In this document: positions 33,965 to 43,609 of the stretch, piece after piece
Layout of the letters: the number at the start of each line of letters is the position of its first letter
Numbering within the stretch: the stretch's first letter is position 1
Translations under genes and position numbers: made by a program
DNA from: Vulcanimicrobium sp035943995
GTDB taxonomy: Bacteria; Vulcanimicrobiota; Vulcanimicrobiia; Vulcanimicrobiales; Vulcanimicrobiaceae
Length of the DNA stretch: 64,000 nucleotides
Direction of reading: 5' to 3'
Assembly (NCBI GenBank): GCA_035943995.1
Contig: DASZBS010000006.1
Coordinates: 46,183 to 110,182 of the forward strand
Notes under the pieces: generated by a model
What the model was told of the DNA's origin: nothing
Seen by the model: the letters and a program-made list of their open reading frames with translations, nothing else
Databases searched by the model: none

Positions 33965-36225
33965 TGCCCGACCGTGTATCGCGGGCGATCCGTGCCGCGC
34001 TGCTGTGCGCCGCAGTGCTCGCATATCTCGTCCCACCGTCCGCGTCCCGCGCGTCCGAGGCGAAGGTCGTCACGTCCGTCGCGGTCAGCGGGAATGCCAA
34101 GGTCGCCTCGGACCGTATCCTCGCGGTCGTCTCCACGAAAGCCGGCGACCCGTTCGATCCCGCGAAAGTGCAGAACGATCTGCGCGCGATCGCGGAGCTC
34201 GGATTCTTCGCCGATCAGGCACCGCCCCTGATCCGCGCCGAGAGAGGCGGCGTTTCGGTCACGTTTCGCGTGATCGAGAACCCGGTCGTCAGCAGCATCC
34301 GCTTCACCGGCAACACGAGCGTACCGGCGGACACGCTCCTCGCGCTCATGGACACGGCGCCAGGCCAAGTGTTCAACGTCAAGACGTACCGCGACGACGT
34401 CTTGAAGATCAACAGCTACTACGACAAATCCGGCTTCGGCGGCCAGATCGCCTCGCACGTCGTCGACGTCGACATCGCCGCAAACGGCACGCTGACCATC
34501 GCACTGCGGGAAGGCCTGACCGTGCGCAACGTCGTGTTCGCGCCCGCGTCGGAGAACGCGGACCCCGTCTTGCCGGCGGCGCTGCTGGAGCGCGCGCTCG
34601 TCACCAAGCGCGGAAGCCCATACTCCGAAGCGCAGCGCGACCAAGACTACGAAGCGCTCAAGAAGCTGTACGAAGCGCAGGATCTCAAAATCGGTGACAT
34701 GGAAGCCGGCATCGATCCGGCAACGATCGACGCAAAGGCCGGTACGGCGGATGTCCGCTACAGCATCAGCGTGCTGCGCGTCGGGGCCGTCCAGATCACC
34801 GGCAACACGAAGACGCGCGACGACGTCATTCGGCGCGAGCTGCGGCTGCGGCCCGGTATGCTGGTCACCGAGTCGGCGCTGCGGCGCGACTACGAGCGCG
34901 TCAACAACCTCGGCTACTTCGAGAAGGTCGATTTTCAAAGCAAGGCCGGTCCCGACCCGAAGCGGCCGGCCCTCATCACGCTGAACTGGATGGTGAAAGA
35001 GCAGCGGACCGGAACCGCAAGCCTCGGCGCCGGCTACTCCGGCGGCGCGACCGGCACGGGCGTCAGCGGCAACCTTTCGTTCAGCGAGAACAACGTCAAC
35101 GGCACCGGCGACGGTATCTCGCTGAAGCTCGAGCGCGGCTCGCAGGTGAAGAGCGGGCAGCTCACCGCGACCATACCGCGGCTGGGCGCAACGGCACGGT
35201 CGGAAAAATACAGCCTCACCGCCAGCCTGTATACGCAGGAACAGGTCAACGCGTACGCCGTGTACTATGCGACGCCGGCGCCGTCGAGCAGTACCGGCAC
35301 GTCGTCGGCGCAGGGCACACCCGTGACGCTCGTCCCCGCCGACGCCACCAGCTACACCGCGGTGTCCGGCGTGTATGCGAACTACCGGTCGCGCGCCGCG
35401 GGAGTGTCGGCGACGCTCGGCCGGCGGCTCAACGACGGATTGGTGCTGAGCACCGGCGTCAACGTCTCGCGCGTGTCCGCGTCGGCGACCGCGCCGGACG
35501 GATACTACTTCGCCTCGTCCGCCACGGTGAATCAAGTCACCAGCACGACGAATACGCTCACGGGCGTCACCAGCGTAAGCACGGCCCTGGGCGTCTCCGC
35601 GCCCTCGATCGCGTCGATCGATTCGACCAAGCCGTACGCGCTCAACAGCATCGTGCTCGGGCTGAGCTCCGACACCCGCGACGACGTACGCAACCCGCGC
35701 CGCGGCGCGAGCGCCACGATCGCCGACGAGATCAGCAGCCGCAGCTTCGGATCGCGGTTGAACTACTCGGTGATCACGCTCGACGCCGCGCGCTTCTTTC
35801 CCGTCGGCCGGAACCTGACGTTCGGAATCCACGGACGCGCCGGCGTGACGACGGGAGCGATCCCGTCGACGAAGCTGTTCACGTTCTCGGAGCAGGATCT
35901 GCGCGGCTATTCCACCGTCTTTTACGGCACCGATACGGCGCTCGGCCAGGCGGAACTGCGAATCCCGCTCACCGCGGACCGCAAGTTCTCCGTCGTGACC
36001 TTCGGCGACGTCGGCGCGATGCGCGTCCGCGGCGGCACATCCGTCGTCAGCAACGGCGACGGCACGATCACGACACGCGACCTCAACCGCTTCACCGCGC
36101 ACGGCGACGTCGGCATCGGCGTCCGCTTCGACATCCCCCAGCTCGGCCTGCGCACGCTTCGCCTCGACTTCGCCAAAGGCAGCCAAGGAACACACACCTC
36201 CTTCGGCATCGGCCAAAGCTTCTAG
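33964..36225 (+). CDS. Omp85/BamA-family outer-membrane protein
   Basis: A 753-residue protein with a signal peptide, about three POTRA domains (VTSVAVSGNAKVASDRILAV; VSSIRFTGNTSVPADTLLAL; VGAVQITGNTKTRDDVIRRE, each a typical GN-containing start) and a C-terminal 16-strand barrel with DTRDDVRNPRRGASATI and the final GTHTSFGIGQSF ending in phenylalanine. It could be the main barrel-assembly BamA or a dedicated paralogue; canonical BamA has five POTRA domains. Coupling to the upstream receptor gene suggests a shared function in receptor assembly. Confidence 0.92.
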   Translation: MPDRVSRAIRAALLCAAVLAYLVPPSASRASEAKVVTSVAVSGNAKVASDRILAVVSTKAGDPFDPAKVQNDLRAIAELGFFADQAPPLIRAERGGVSVTFRVIENPVVSSIRFTGNTSVPADTLLALMDTAPGQVFNVKTYRDDVLKINSYYDKSGFGGQIASHVVDVDIAANGTLTIALREGLTVRNVVFAPASENADPVLPAALLERALVTKRGSPYSEAQRDQDYEALKKLYEAQDLKIGDMEAGIDPATIDAKAGTADVRYSISVLRVGAVQITGNTKTRDDVIRRELRLRPGMLVTESALRRDYERVNNLGYFEKVDFQSKAGPDPKRPALITLNWMVKEQRTGTASLGAGYSGGATGTGVSGNLSFSENNVNGTGDGISLKLERGSQVKSGQLTATIPRLGATARSEKYSLTASLYTQEQVNAYAVYYATPAPSSSTGTSSAQGTPVTLVPADATSYTAVSGVYANYRSRAAGVSATLGRRLNDGLVLSTGVNVSRVSASATAPDGYYFASSATVNQVTSTTNTLTGVTSVSTALGVSAPSIASIDSTKPYALNSIVLGLSSDTRDDVRNPRRGASATIADEISSRSFGSRLNYSVITLDAARFFPVGRNLTFGIHGRAGVTTGAIPSTKLFTFSEQDLRGYSTVFYGTDTALGQAELRIPLTADRKFSVVTFGDVGAMRVRGGTSVVSNGDGTITTRDLNRFTAHGDVGIGVRFDIPQLGLRTLRLDFAKGSQGTHTSFGIGQSF

Positions 36226-36249
36226 CGCCCTTGTCACCCGGAGGACCCA

Positions 36250-37098
36250 TTGACCGTACAACCGCAGCTTCTCATCGCCGCGCTCGCATCCGCCGCCCTC
36301 GCAACGGCGTGCGGCCCGCTCGCCGACGCCGTAACGTCGTCCACCTCGAGCACGAACGCGTCGGTGCGCGTCGTTCACGGATCTCCCGACGCCGGAAGCC
36401 TCGACGTCAAGCTCGACAGCGCCACCGGGACGGCGCTGATCACCTCCGCCGCATACGGCGCCGTCGGCTCGTACACGTCGGTCACGGCGGGCTCGCACAA
36501 CGTCGCGCTCCTCCCAGCCGGCGGATCGACCGCCTCGCTCACCTGCACGTCCCCGTCGCTCGTCGCCGGCACGAAGTACTCCATCGTCATCGCGGGCAGC
36601 GCTGCGAAGGGCTATGGAACGACGCTCGGCGTTCAGTGCCAAGTGTTCGCCGAGGCCACGTTCTCGACGCCCTCCGGCGATTACACGCTCGCCGTGCACC
36701 ACGTCTCGCCCGCAGCGAACGCGGCCGGATACGGCGTTCTTTCGTTCGGGCCGTTCTCACCCGGTTCGGCCACGTATCAATCCCCCGCGGGCACCGCCAC
36801 GTTCACCGCGCCACTCAGCTCTAGCACCGCGACGGGGACGCTCGTAACGGACGTCGCAATCGGCGTCACCGATGCGCCGGGCGTCGGCTTCTGGTTCGCG
36901 CCGCAGACCTCCACCGCTCCGACGGTCATTCTCACCGCGATTCGCCCATCCCAAGGCGTCGCCGGCGCAGCCGGCGTCAGCGGCTCTTCGGATGCCGGCG
37001 ACCTGCTTCCCTACAACAGTTCGCTGATCAACTTCTCGGTGTACGTCGTCGACGGCCAAAACGGCGCGACCGTTCGCGCGATCGGCGCCTTCGACTGA
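36250..37098 (+). CDS. DUF4397 lipoprotein
   Basis: A 282-residue protein with a short signal peptide and lipobox (LATAC), then two DUF4397-like beta domains: ASVRVVHGSPDAGSLDVKLD ... GSYTSVTAGSHNVALLPAGG and a second half starting YTLAVHHVSPAANAAGYGV. The role is unknown; surface or periplasmic. The start is TTG at 36250 with GGAG about 9 bases upstream. It is the third gene of the receptor-BamA operon (24-base gap). Confidence 0.82.
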   Translation: MTVQPQLLIAALASAALATACGPLADAVTSSTSSTNASVRVVHGSPDAGSLDVKLDSATGTALITSAAYGAVGSYTSVTAGSHNVALLPAGGSTASLTCTSPSLVAGTKYSIVIAGSAAKGYGTTLGVQCQVFAEATFSTPSGDYTLAVHHVSPAANAAGYGVLSFGPFSPGSATYQSPAGTATFTAPLSSSTATGTLVTDVAIGVTDAPGVGFWFAPQTSTAPTVILTAIRPSQGVAGAAGVSGSSDAGDLLPYNSSLINFSVYVVDGQNGATVRAIGAFD

Positions 37099-37295
37099 AC
37101 GCGCTAACTTACCGATGTCGCCGCCGACGGCGTCTGTACCGAGACGGGTGTCACCACACACGTCGACTGCGCGAGCGCGCCGCCGCGCGCCGCCACGCAC
37201 CGCCGCTTTATCATGATACCGCCATGCGGACACTCGAACGGCTCCTCAACCGCTTACGCTATGCGCGTCGCAGTGACGTATGAAAGAAGGCTTTC

Positions 37296-37664
37296 ATGAC
37301 CGTGAGAACGCTCAACTGGACCAGCCTCGTTCGTCAGTTCTTTGCCTGGCTCGTGTCCGGTCTGCTCTGCTTCGTCTTCCTCGGGGCCGGCGGGGCCAAG
37401 CTTGCCGGGCAGCCGATGATGATCGCGCAATTTCAGTCCTTCGGCTATTCCGTTTGGTTCATGTACCTGACCGGAGCCATCGAGTTCACCGCTGGGGTCT
37501 TGGTGATGATCCCGCGGACCAGTCGTATCGCTGCGGTGGCACTTGGCTGCGTCATGGTCGGCGCAATCTTCTCGCTCGCGATCCACGGTCCGCAAGAGCG
37601 CATCGCCGGCCCGGTGGTTCTTCTCGTACTCGCCGCGGCCGCATTTCTGCTGCGCCGCAGATGA
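37296..37664 (+). CDS. DoxX-family membrane protein
   Basis: A 122-residue protein with four hydrophobic helices (FFAWLVSGLLCFVFLGAGGAK; VWFMYLTGAIEFTAGVLVMI; AAVALGCVMVGAIFSLAI; VVLLVLAAAAFLL) and the conserved GGAKL and GAIEF motifs of DoxX-like proteins. The exact function is unknown; DoxX proteins are linked to redox stress. AAGG precedes the ATG by 6 bases. It converges with the haem operon. Confidence 0.85.
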   Translation: MTVRTLNWTSLVRQFFAWLVSGLLCFVFLGAGGAKLAGQPMMIAQFQSFGYSVWFMYLTGAIEFTAGVLVMIPRTSRIAAVALGCVMVGAIFSLAIHGPQERIAGPVVLLVLAAAAFLLRRR

Positions 37665-37718
37665 CGATAACTTCGGCCAGGACCGCTGATTTGCTGCGCG
37701 GCAAAACAAACCGTGCCA

Positions 37719-39041
37719 TCAGGTCATCCGGCCGGCGACCGCGAGCGCGTCGCGGACGGTGTCGCCGACGCCGAGACCGCGATAGGCGTTGCCCGCGAGC
37801 GCGAGGCCGCGGTGCTGCGCGACGCGCCGGTCGATCCGGCTCAGCAGCGCACGGTGTTCGAGCGTGTACTGCGGGATCGCGCGCGCCCACGTCACCTCGT
37901 GGTAGGCGATCGGCTGCGCGGTGATCCCGAGTGCGTTCGCGAGGTCGGCGCGCACGATCGCGCGCGCGTGATCGGGTTCGAGCCCAACCGCTTCGGGATC
38001 GGTCGCGCCGCCGAGAAAAACGCGCAGGTACGCGGATCCGGCGGGAGCTTGCGCGGGGAAGATGGACGAGGTGTACAGCGCGCCCAAGATGCGCAGACCC
38101 TGCCCGCGCGCCGCGAGGAAGCCGAATCCGTCCAGCGGCACGGGAACGTCCTTCGCGCGGAACGCGATCCCCACCGCGCGCATCGGCGCGTAGGGAATCG
38201 CGCGCAAGCGCTCCGCGAGCTCCGCGTCGCACGGTTCGACGATCGCCGCCGCGACGTCGGCCGGCGGCGTGAGGACGACGGCATCGGCGTCGAGCTCGCC
38301 GCCGGCATGGCGGACGCGCCAGCCCGCCGCGCGCGGTTCGATGCGCTCGACCGCGCAGCCGAGCCGCAGCCGTTGGCCCAGCATCTGCGCGAGCCGGTCG
38401 GTGAGCCGCTGCATCCCGCCGGTGCCGAAGCCGCTGAGGCGGCCCGGCTTCGCACGTGCGCGCATCATCCCGCGCAGCACGGATCCGTTCGCGCGCTCGA
38501 GCTCGCGCAGGCGCGGGAAGAGCGCATCGACGCTCGTCGTCGCGGCGTCGCCGCCGCTGATGCCGAGCAGCGCCGGCGCGACGATCCGCTGGGCGACCTC
38601 GCGGCCGAAGTGCCGCGCCGCGAAGGCGTATACGCTTTCGTCCGCCGTTTCGCCGGGCGGCGGCACGCGGGCGAACACGTCGCCGAGCGCGCGCAGTTTG
38701 CCGCGCGCGGACAGTAACGACATCGAAAGCATGCGCGGCGGCTTCGACGGCAATTCGTGCAGCTTGCCGTTCCAATAGACGAAGCGCTTCGCGGCCGCCG
38801 GTGCGGCTTGCGTCAGCTCGTCGCCCAGCCCAACCTCGTGCACGAGCGCCCACAGCTCCGCCGCGCTCGAAAGAAAGCCGTTGGGTCCCCACTCGAACAG
38901 AAAGCCGTCGACGTGCTGCGAGCGAATCTTTCCGCCGGCCGACGGCTCGCGCTCGAACACGGTGACGTCGTGGTGCGCCGCGAGCCGGACGGCGGCGGCA
39001 AGCCCCGCGATCCCGGCGCCGACGACGGCGATCGCGCTCAA
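37719..39041 (-). CDS. hemG: Protoporphyrinogen oxidase (FAD-dependent, HemY type)
   Basis: A 440-residue flavoprotein oxidising protoporphyrinogen IX to protoporphyrin IX. It has the N-terminal Rossmann FAD motif IAVVGAGIAGLAAAVRL, EREPSAGGKIRS, the family's GFLFEWGPNGFLSS segment and a C-terminal FAD closure LALAGNAYRGLGVGDTV. Synonyms hemY/pgoX apply. Initiation is at TTG 39041, overlapping the hemH stop (TTGA). It is the last gene of hemE-hemF-hemH-hemG. Confidence 0.93.
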   Translation of the reverse strand: MSAIAVVGAGIAGLAAAVRLAAHHDVTVFEREPSAGGKIRSQHVDGFLFEWGPNGFLSSAAELWALVHEVGLGDELTQAAPAAAKRFVYWNGKLHELPSKPPRMLSMSLLSARGKLRALGDVFARVPPPGETADESVYAFAARHFGREVAQRIVAPALLGISGGDAATTSVDALFPRLRELERANGSVLRGMMRARAKPGRLSGFGTGGMQRLTDRLAQMLGQRLRLGCAVERIEPRAAGWRVRHAGGELDADAVVLTPPADVAAAIVEPCDAELAERLRAIPYAPMRAVGIAFRAKDVPVPLDGFGFLAARGQGLRILGALYTSSIFPAQAPAGSAYLRVFLGGATDPEAVGLEPDHARAIVRADLANALGITAQPIAYHEVTWARAIPQYTLEHRALLSRIDRRVAQHRGLALAGNAYRGLGVGDTVRDALAVAGRMT

Positions 39042-40057
39042 GGCGCGAGCGCGGCGGGAGCGCAGAGCGGCGCGAGCGCCGCGATCCAGCGCGCGTCGTC
39101 GTTGAGGCACGGCAGATAGGTGAACGACGCGCCGCCGGCTTGCACGAACGCTGCGCGCCCGCGGATATCGATCTCTTCGAGCGTCTCCAAGCAATCGGCG
39201 ACGAACGACGGGCAGACGACCGCGAGCCGCGTGATGCCGCGCTTCGGCAGCTCGGTCAGCACGACGTCGGTGAACGGCTGCAGCCAGCCGCCGCCCAAGC
39301 GCGACTGGAACGCGAAGCTGTATTCGTCCGGGTGCAGGCCGAGGCGCTGCGCGAGCGCCTCCGTCGTCGCCAGGGCCTGATGCCGGTAGCAGGTCGCGTG
39401 CGCGGGCGACGCGATCGCGCAGCAATCCGGCGAGCTCAAGCAATGACCGCGCGTCGGATCGACCTTGCGCAGATGGCGTTTGGGGATCCCGTGATAGCTG
39501 AAGAGCACGTGCTGCGCGTCGGCCGGGAGCGCCTCGCGCATGCGCGCGGCGACCGCGTCGAGGTAGCCCGGGTCGTCGTAGAACGGTGCGACGAAGCGGT
39601 GCCGTATGCCGCGCGCGCGCAGCGCGGCCTCCACCGCGACCTCGACGGTCTTCGTCGATGCCATCGCGTACTGCGGATACATCGGGACGACGACGAGCTC
39701 GTCGACGGCGCCGGCGCGCGCCGCGAGCGCGTCGATCCCGTTGGCGATCGACGGCTCGCCGTAGCGCATCGCCAGCCCGACGGGAATCCCCGTGCGCGCT
39801 TCGAGCGCCGCGCGCGTGCGCTCGGAGATCGCGACGAGCGGCGAGCCCGCCGCGGTCCAGATCTTCGCATAGGCCTCGGCCGACTTCGCCGGACGCGTCG
39901 GCAGGATGAAGCCCTTGACGATGAGCGCGCGCACTGGTGTCGGGACGTCGATGACGTAGGGGTCCATGAGGAACTCGTCGAGATAGCGCCGCACGTCGGC
40001 CGGTTGCGGCGACGCGGGCGAACCGAGGTTCACCAGCAGGACGGCGTGGCTGCTCAT
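39038..40057 (-). CDS. hemH: Ferrochelatase
   Basis: A 339-residue enzyme inserting iron into the porphyrin. Motifs: VLLVNLGSPASPQPADVRRYL, AMRYGEPSIA, VVVPMYPQYA, LFSYHGIPKRHL (catalytic His) and CPSFVADCLETLEEI. A Cys-containing block (HCLSSPDCCA) lies mid-protein. The ATG overlaps the hemF stop by four bases. Co-occurrence with hemF and hemG indicates the protoporphyrin-dependent route, although the same fold can act on coproporphyrin. Confidence 0.95.
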   Translation of the reverse strand: MSSHAVLLVNLGSPASPQPADVRRYLDEFLMDPYVIDVPTPVRALIVKGFILPTRPAKSAEAYAKIWTAAGSPLVAISERTRAALEARTGIPVGLAMRYGEPSIANGIDALAARAGAVDELVVVPMYPQYAMASTKTVEVAVEAALRARGIRHRFVAPFYDDPGYLDAVAARMREALPADAQHVLFSYHGIPKRHLRKVDPTRGHCLSSPDCCAIASPAHATCYRHQALATTEALAQRLGLHPDEYSFAFQSRLGGGWLQPFTDVVLTELPKRGITRLAVVCPSFVADCLETLEEIDIRGRAAFVQAGGASFTYLPCLNDDARWIAALAPLCAPAALAP

Positions 40058-41079
40058 GTCGCGAGCGGATCGTCCGCGAACCAGTCGCGCGGCTGCAGAT
40101 ACGCTTGCAGCGCCGCTTCGCGGCTGCCGGGCTCCGGCCGCTCGTCGTACGCCCATCGCACGAGCGGCGGCAGCGACATGAGGATCGATTCCGTGCGCCC
40201 GCCGCTCTGCAGCCCGAAGTGCGTACCGCGGTCGTAGACGAGGTTGAATTCCACGTACCGGCCGCGGCGCAGCAGCTGGAAAGCGCGCTCGCGCTCGCCG
40301 AACGGTTCGGCCGCCCGCCGCTCGGCGATCGGAAAGTAGGCGTCGACGAACGCGGTGGCCGCGTCCTGCATGAACGCCAGCGACTGCTCGAACGTGCGCG
40401 GCGCGCCGAACGGCGTGCGCACGCCGGACTCGCCGAATCCGTCCGCGTCGAGATAGTCGTAGAAGATACCGCCGACGCCGCGCGTCTCGCCGCGATGCTT
40501 CAGGAAAAAATACCGGTCGCACCATGCCTTGAACGACGGGTAGAAACGCGAGTCGTGACGGTCGCACGCGGCGCGCAGCGCGCCGTGGAATTCGCGGACG
40601 TCGTCGAGGACCGGATAGTACGGTGTCAGGTCGGCCCCGCCGCCGAACCACCACGCGCCGGGCGTGCCGCCGGGCGGACGAGACTCGAAGTAGCGGAAGT
40701 TGCAATGCGCGGTGGGCGCGTTCGGGTTGCGGGGATGCATCACGACACTGACGCCGGCTGCGAAGAAACCGTGCCCGGCGAGTTCGGGCCGCTGCGCGAC
40801 GAGGCTCGGCGGCAACACGGTCCCGGTCACGACCGACGTGTTGACGCCGCCTTTCTCGAACGCCGCGCCGTCCGCGATGACGCGCGTCGAGCCGCGCCCG
40901 CTCACCGCGTTCGGAGCACCCTCGTTCCGCCAGTCGTCGATGCGAAACGCCGCGGCGGGCGTGTCGCCGATCCGCTGCGCGACCCGGCGCTCAACGTCCG
41001 ACACGCGGTCACAGACGCGCTGCTGGAGCTCGCCGACGAGCCGAGCGGCCTCGTCTTTGGGCGAGAGCGTGCCGGTCAT
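40054..41079 (-). CDS. hemF: Oxygen-dependent coproporphyrinogen III oxidase
   Basis: A 341-residue enzyme decarboxylating coproporphyrinogen III to protoporphyrinogen IX with O2. Recognisable blocks are GVNTSVVTG, SVVMHPRNPNAPTAHCNFRY, AWWFGGGADLTPYY, FFLKHRGETRGVGGIFYDYL and GRYVEFNLVYDRGTHFGLQS. Its presence indicates aerobic haem synthesis. The ATG at 41079 overlaps the hemE stop (ATGA). Confidence 0.96.
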   Translation of the reverse strand: MTGTLSPKDEAARLVGELQQRVCDRVSDVERRVAQRIGDTPAAAFRIDDWRNEGAPNAVSGRGSTRVIADGAAFEKGGVNTSVVTGTVLPPSLVAQRPELAGHGFFAAGVSVVMHPRNPNAPTAHCNFRYFESRPPGGTPGAWWFGGGADLTPYYPVLDDVREFHGALRAACDRHDSRFYPSFKAWCDRYFFLKHRGETRGVGGIFYDYLDADGFGESGVRTPFGAPRTFEQSLAFMQDAATAFVDAYFPIAERRAAEPFGERERAFQLLRRGRYVEFNLVYDRGTHFGLQSGGRTESILMSLPPLVRWAYDERPEPGSREAALQAYLQPRDWFADDPLAT

Positions 41080-42083
41080 GACCGCTCGTACGCGCGAACC
41101 GTCTCGACCAGATGCGCTACCGCGTCGACCGGCGTGTTCGGCCAGATACCGTGGCCGAGATTGAACACGTGCGCCCCGCCGAGCCCCTGCTCGAGGACGT
41201 AGTGGGCCTGCTCGGCGATCGTCGCGCGGCCGGCGAAGAGCACGGCCGGATCCAAGTTTCCCTGGAGCGCTCGCCCCGGAAGCCGTTTGCGAACCTCGGT
41301 GAGGTCCGTGCGCCAATCGACGCCGACCGCCTCCGCGGGGATCTCCGCGACCGCCTCGATCAGGTGGGAAGCGCCGAGCGCGAAGTAGATGCGCGCCGCC
41401 CCGGTGTCCGCGAGCGCCTCCATGATGCGCTTGGTGTACGGAACGCCGAACTCACAGTAGACGCGAACGTCGTGCAACCCAGCCCAGCTGTCGAAAAGCT
41501 GCACCACGCTCGCTCCGGCGGCGATCTGCATGCGCAGATAGCGGATCGTGAGCTCCGTGAGCTTCTCGAGCAGCGCGTGCATCGCGGCGGGATCCGCGCG
41601 CAGAAACTGACGAAAGCGCTCGTATTCCTTGCTGCCGCCGCCCTCGACGAGATATGCCGCCAAGGTGAGCGGTGCGCCGCCGAAACCGATGAGCGCGACG
41701 TCGGCCGGGAGCGCGCCCCGGACGATGCGCAGGGCCTCGCCGACGAACGGCGCGATCTCGTCGCGAATCTGCAGCTCGTCGATCGCCGCGCGCGTGCGCA
41801 GCGGCTTGGCGATGGACGGGCCGGGTGTGAATTCGATCTCGATGCCGAGCGCTTCGAGCGGCGTCATGATGTCGCTGAAGATGATCGCGGCGTCGAGCGC
41901 GAAGCGCTCGAGCGGCTGCAGCGTGATCTCCGCCGCGATCGCGGGATCGCGGGTCATCTCGAGAAACGACGAGCGCGCTTTGATCGCGCGATATTCGGGA
42001 AGATAGCGGCCGGCTTGGCGCATGATCCAAATCGGCGCACGTTGCGCGGAGGCGCCGCGCAGGGTTGCTTCGAGAAGGTTCAT
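41076..42083 (-). CDS. hemE: Uroporphyrinogen decarboxylase
   Basis: A 335-residue enzyme converting uroporphyrinogen III to coproporphyrinogen III. The N-terminal signature PIWIMRQAGRYLPEYR and the central GFGGAPLTLAAYLVEGGGSK are present, with the later VYCEFGVPYTKRIM and FNLGHGIWPNTPVD. It is the first gene of the operon; GAAGG lies 3-7 bases before ATG 42083. The 269 bases upstream to the next gene would hold the operon promoter, but no convincing boxes stand out. Confidence 0.96.
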   Translation of the reverse strand: MNLLEATLRGASAQRAPIWIMRQAGRYLPEYRAIKARSSFLEMTRDPAIAAEITLQPLERFALDAAIIFSDIMTPLEALGIEIEFTPGPSIAKPLRTRAAIDELQIRDEIAPFVGEALRIVRGALPADVALIGFGGAPLTLAAYLVEGGGSKEYERFRQFLRADPAAMHALLEKLTELTIRYLRMQIAAGASVVQLFDSWAGLHDVRVYCEFGVPYTKRIMEALADTGAARIYFALGASHLIEAVAEIPAEAVGVDWRTDLTEVRKRLPGRALQGNLDPAVLFAGRATIAEQAHYVLEQGLGGAHVFNLGHGIWPNTPVDAVAHLVETVRAYERS

Positions 42084-42352
42084 CCGCGGCGGGAACGGTG
42101 AAGGGATGCGGTCATGACTCGGCGTTTGGTTTGCGCTGGCTCCGAGGGATGCCTTGCGACGCACGAAGCGGCGGCGCGCGGCTCGCCCCGCCGCTCGCCG
42201 TCCGCTCGAACGGAACCCGCGCCCCCGCAACGCATGTCTAAGCGTGTCGAGCGGCTCGCGCGGCACTGGATCAGCTCGCGATGACGGGGCGCTTCGGCGG
42301 CCACGCGTTCGCGCTGGCGTAGGCAGAAACTCGACCCGACGGAGAGTATGTA

Positions 42353-42619
42353 GTGCACGAGAATGACGAGCGATATACGGCAGGGGATGCGGCGACCGCG
42401 AATACGGTGCTGCGGGCTGCGCTCGGGTTAGCTCCCGAACGGTTCGGCACGGAGCAATTCGTCGGCATGATCTCCGACGAGATCGACCTCTTGCGCCGAG
42501 CGGGAAAAACCGATGCGGAGATCGCGCAGCTCCTGGAGAAGGATGGCGGGCTCGACGTGAGCGCCGACGCGATAACGCAGTTCTACGCGGATCCGGACGA
42601 ACGTCGTCGGCCGGGATGA
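42353..42619 (+). CDS. Small conserved hypothetical protein (88 aa)
   Basis: An acidic protein with FVGMISDEIDLLRRAGKTDA, EIAQLLEKDGGLDVSADAI and TQFYADPDERR: a helix-turn-helix-like arrangement often seen in short proteins of unknown function. The start is GTG 42353 with GGAGAG about 10 bases upstream. It is divergent from hemE. DNA binding is possible but not established. Confidence 0.7.
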   Translation: MHENDERYTAGDAATANTVLRAALGLAPERFGTEQFVGMISDEIDLLRRAGKTDAEIAQLLEKDGGLDVSADAITQFYADPDERRRPG

Positions 42620-43061
42620 GGTGACTTCGGCCAACTGCGAGTGGTCTTTCGGTCGATCATCTTGTACTGGTCCTCGCGCCGCTGCGAGTAGCAGCCCCAG
42701 GCTGGGTACCTTTTCGTCGTGGCTCTAGCGTGCGCAGTACCATGAGCAGCGGGTGCGACGGCTCCATTTCGACGTAAGAGCAAAGTCAAGGGGGCATCTC
42801 GTTATGCGCCGATGGCATGGAGCGGATTCGATTCGCGCATTTGACACGTGGACGACGATCATCGTACCATGACGACCGGCATTGAGTTCGATACGGTGCG
42901 GCAGTGAATGCGAACCGCGTGCCGCCGACGAGCAAAGGCGACGAGCGACTCGTCGGCAAGCGAGCGACGTCGCTGGCGTTTGCGAAAGGAACCACATGGG
43001 CGGTGAAATACCCGGCAGCGCGGTACTCAGGCCGCGCATCCATCCATGAGGGACTTCGCCA
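42620..43061. other. Gene-poor interval
   Basis: No supported gene. Frames on both strands here have no ribosome binding site or family character. The region directly upstream of 43062 presumably contains the cupin promoter, but no clear -35/-10 pair is seen. Confidence 0.5.
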
Positions 43062-43595
43062 ATGAACAATGACCAGACCGCCTCGAAGGGAAGCATTCCG
43101 GCTGACGATCTCAGCCGTGATCTCACGCTCGTCGGTCCGAACGAAGATAGCAAACTTCGCCACGTCGCCTTGGCCGGCGACATCTATACCATTCTTCTCG
43201 CAGGCGCAGATACGGCGAACAAATTCTGCCTCATCGACATGCAGATTCCGCCAGGCGGGGGACCGCAGCCACATCGCCACAATTTCGAGGAGACGTTCAG
43301 CGTGCTCGAGGGCGAGTGCGTCGTCACGTTCCGGGACCGCAAGGTGACCGTTCGCGCCGGCGAGACAGCAAACGTGCCCGCGAACGCACCGCACTTCATT
43401 CACAATGCCTCAGACAAGCCAGCGCATGTCCTGTGCACATGCGCACCGGCGGGGCAAGACGCGTTCTTCTTGGCCGTTGGCATTGCCGTGCCCAGCCGCG
43501 ACGCGAAGCCGCCACAACTCGACGATGCGGCCAAGGCGGCGATGGCCGCCAAAGCGAAGGCACTCGCTCCGCAGTACGCGACCGAGCTGTTATAG
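43062..43595 (+). CDS. Cupin-domain protein
   Basis: A 177-residue protein with a single RmlC-like cupin: motif 1 PPGGGPQPHRHNFEETFSVLEGE contains the H-x-H-x(n)-E metal ligands, and motif 2 VPANAPHFIHNAS the second histidine. The C-terminal helix (AAKAAMAAKAKALAPQYAT) is typical of small quercetinase-like or regulatory cupins. Substrate unknown. It is followed by a quinone-oxidoreductase remnant. Confidence 0.88.
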   Translation: MNNDQTASKGSIPADDLSRDLTLVGPNEDSKLRHVALAGDIYTILLAGADTANKFCLIDMQIPPGGGPQPHRHNFEETFSVLEGECVVTFRDRKVTVRAGETANVPANAPHFIHNASDKPAHVLCTCAPAGQDAFFLAVGIAVPSRDAKPPQLDDAAKAAMAAKAKALAPQYATELL

Positions 43596-43609
43596 CAGCA
43601 GGCGTCCGC

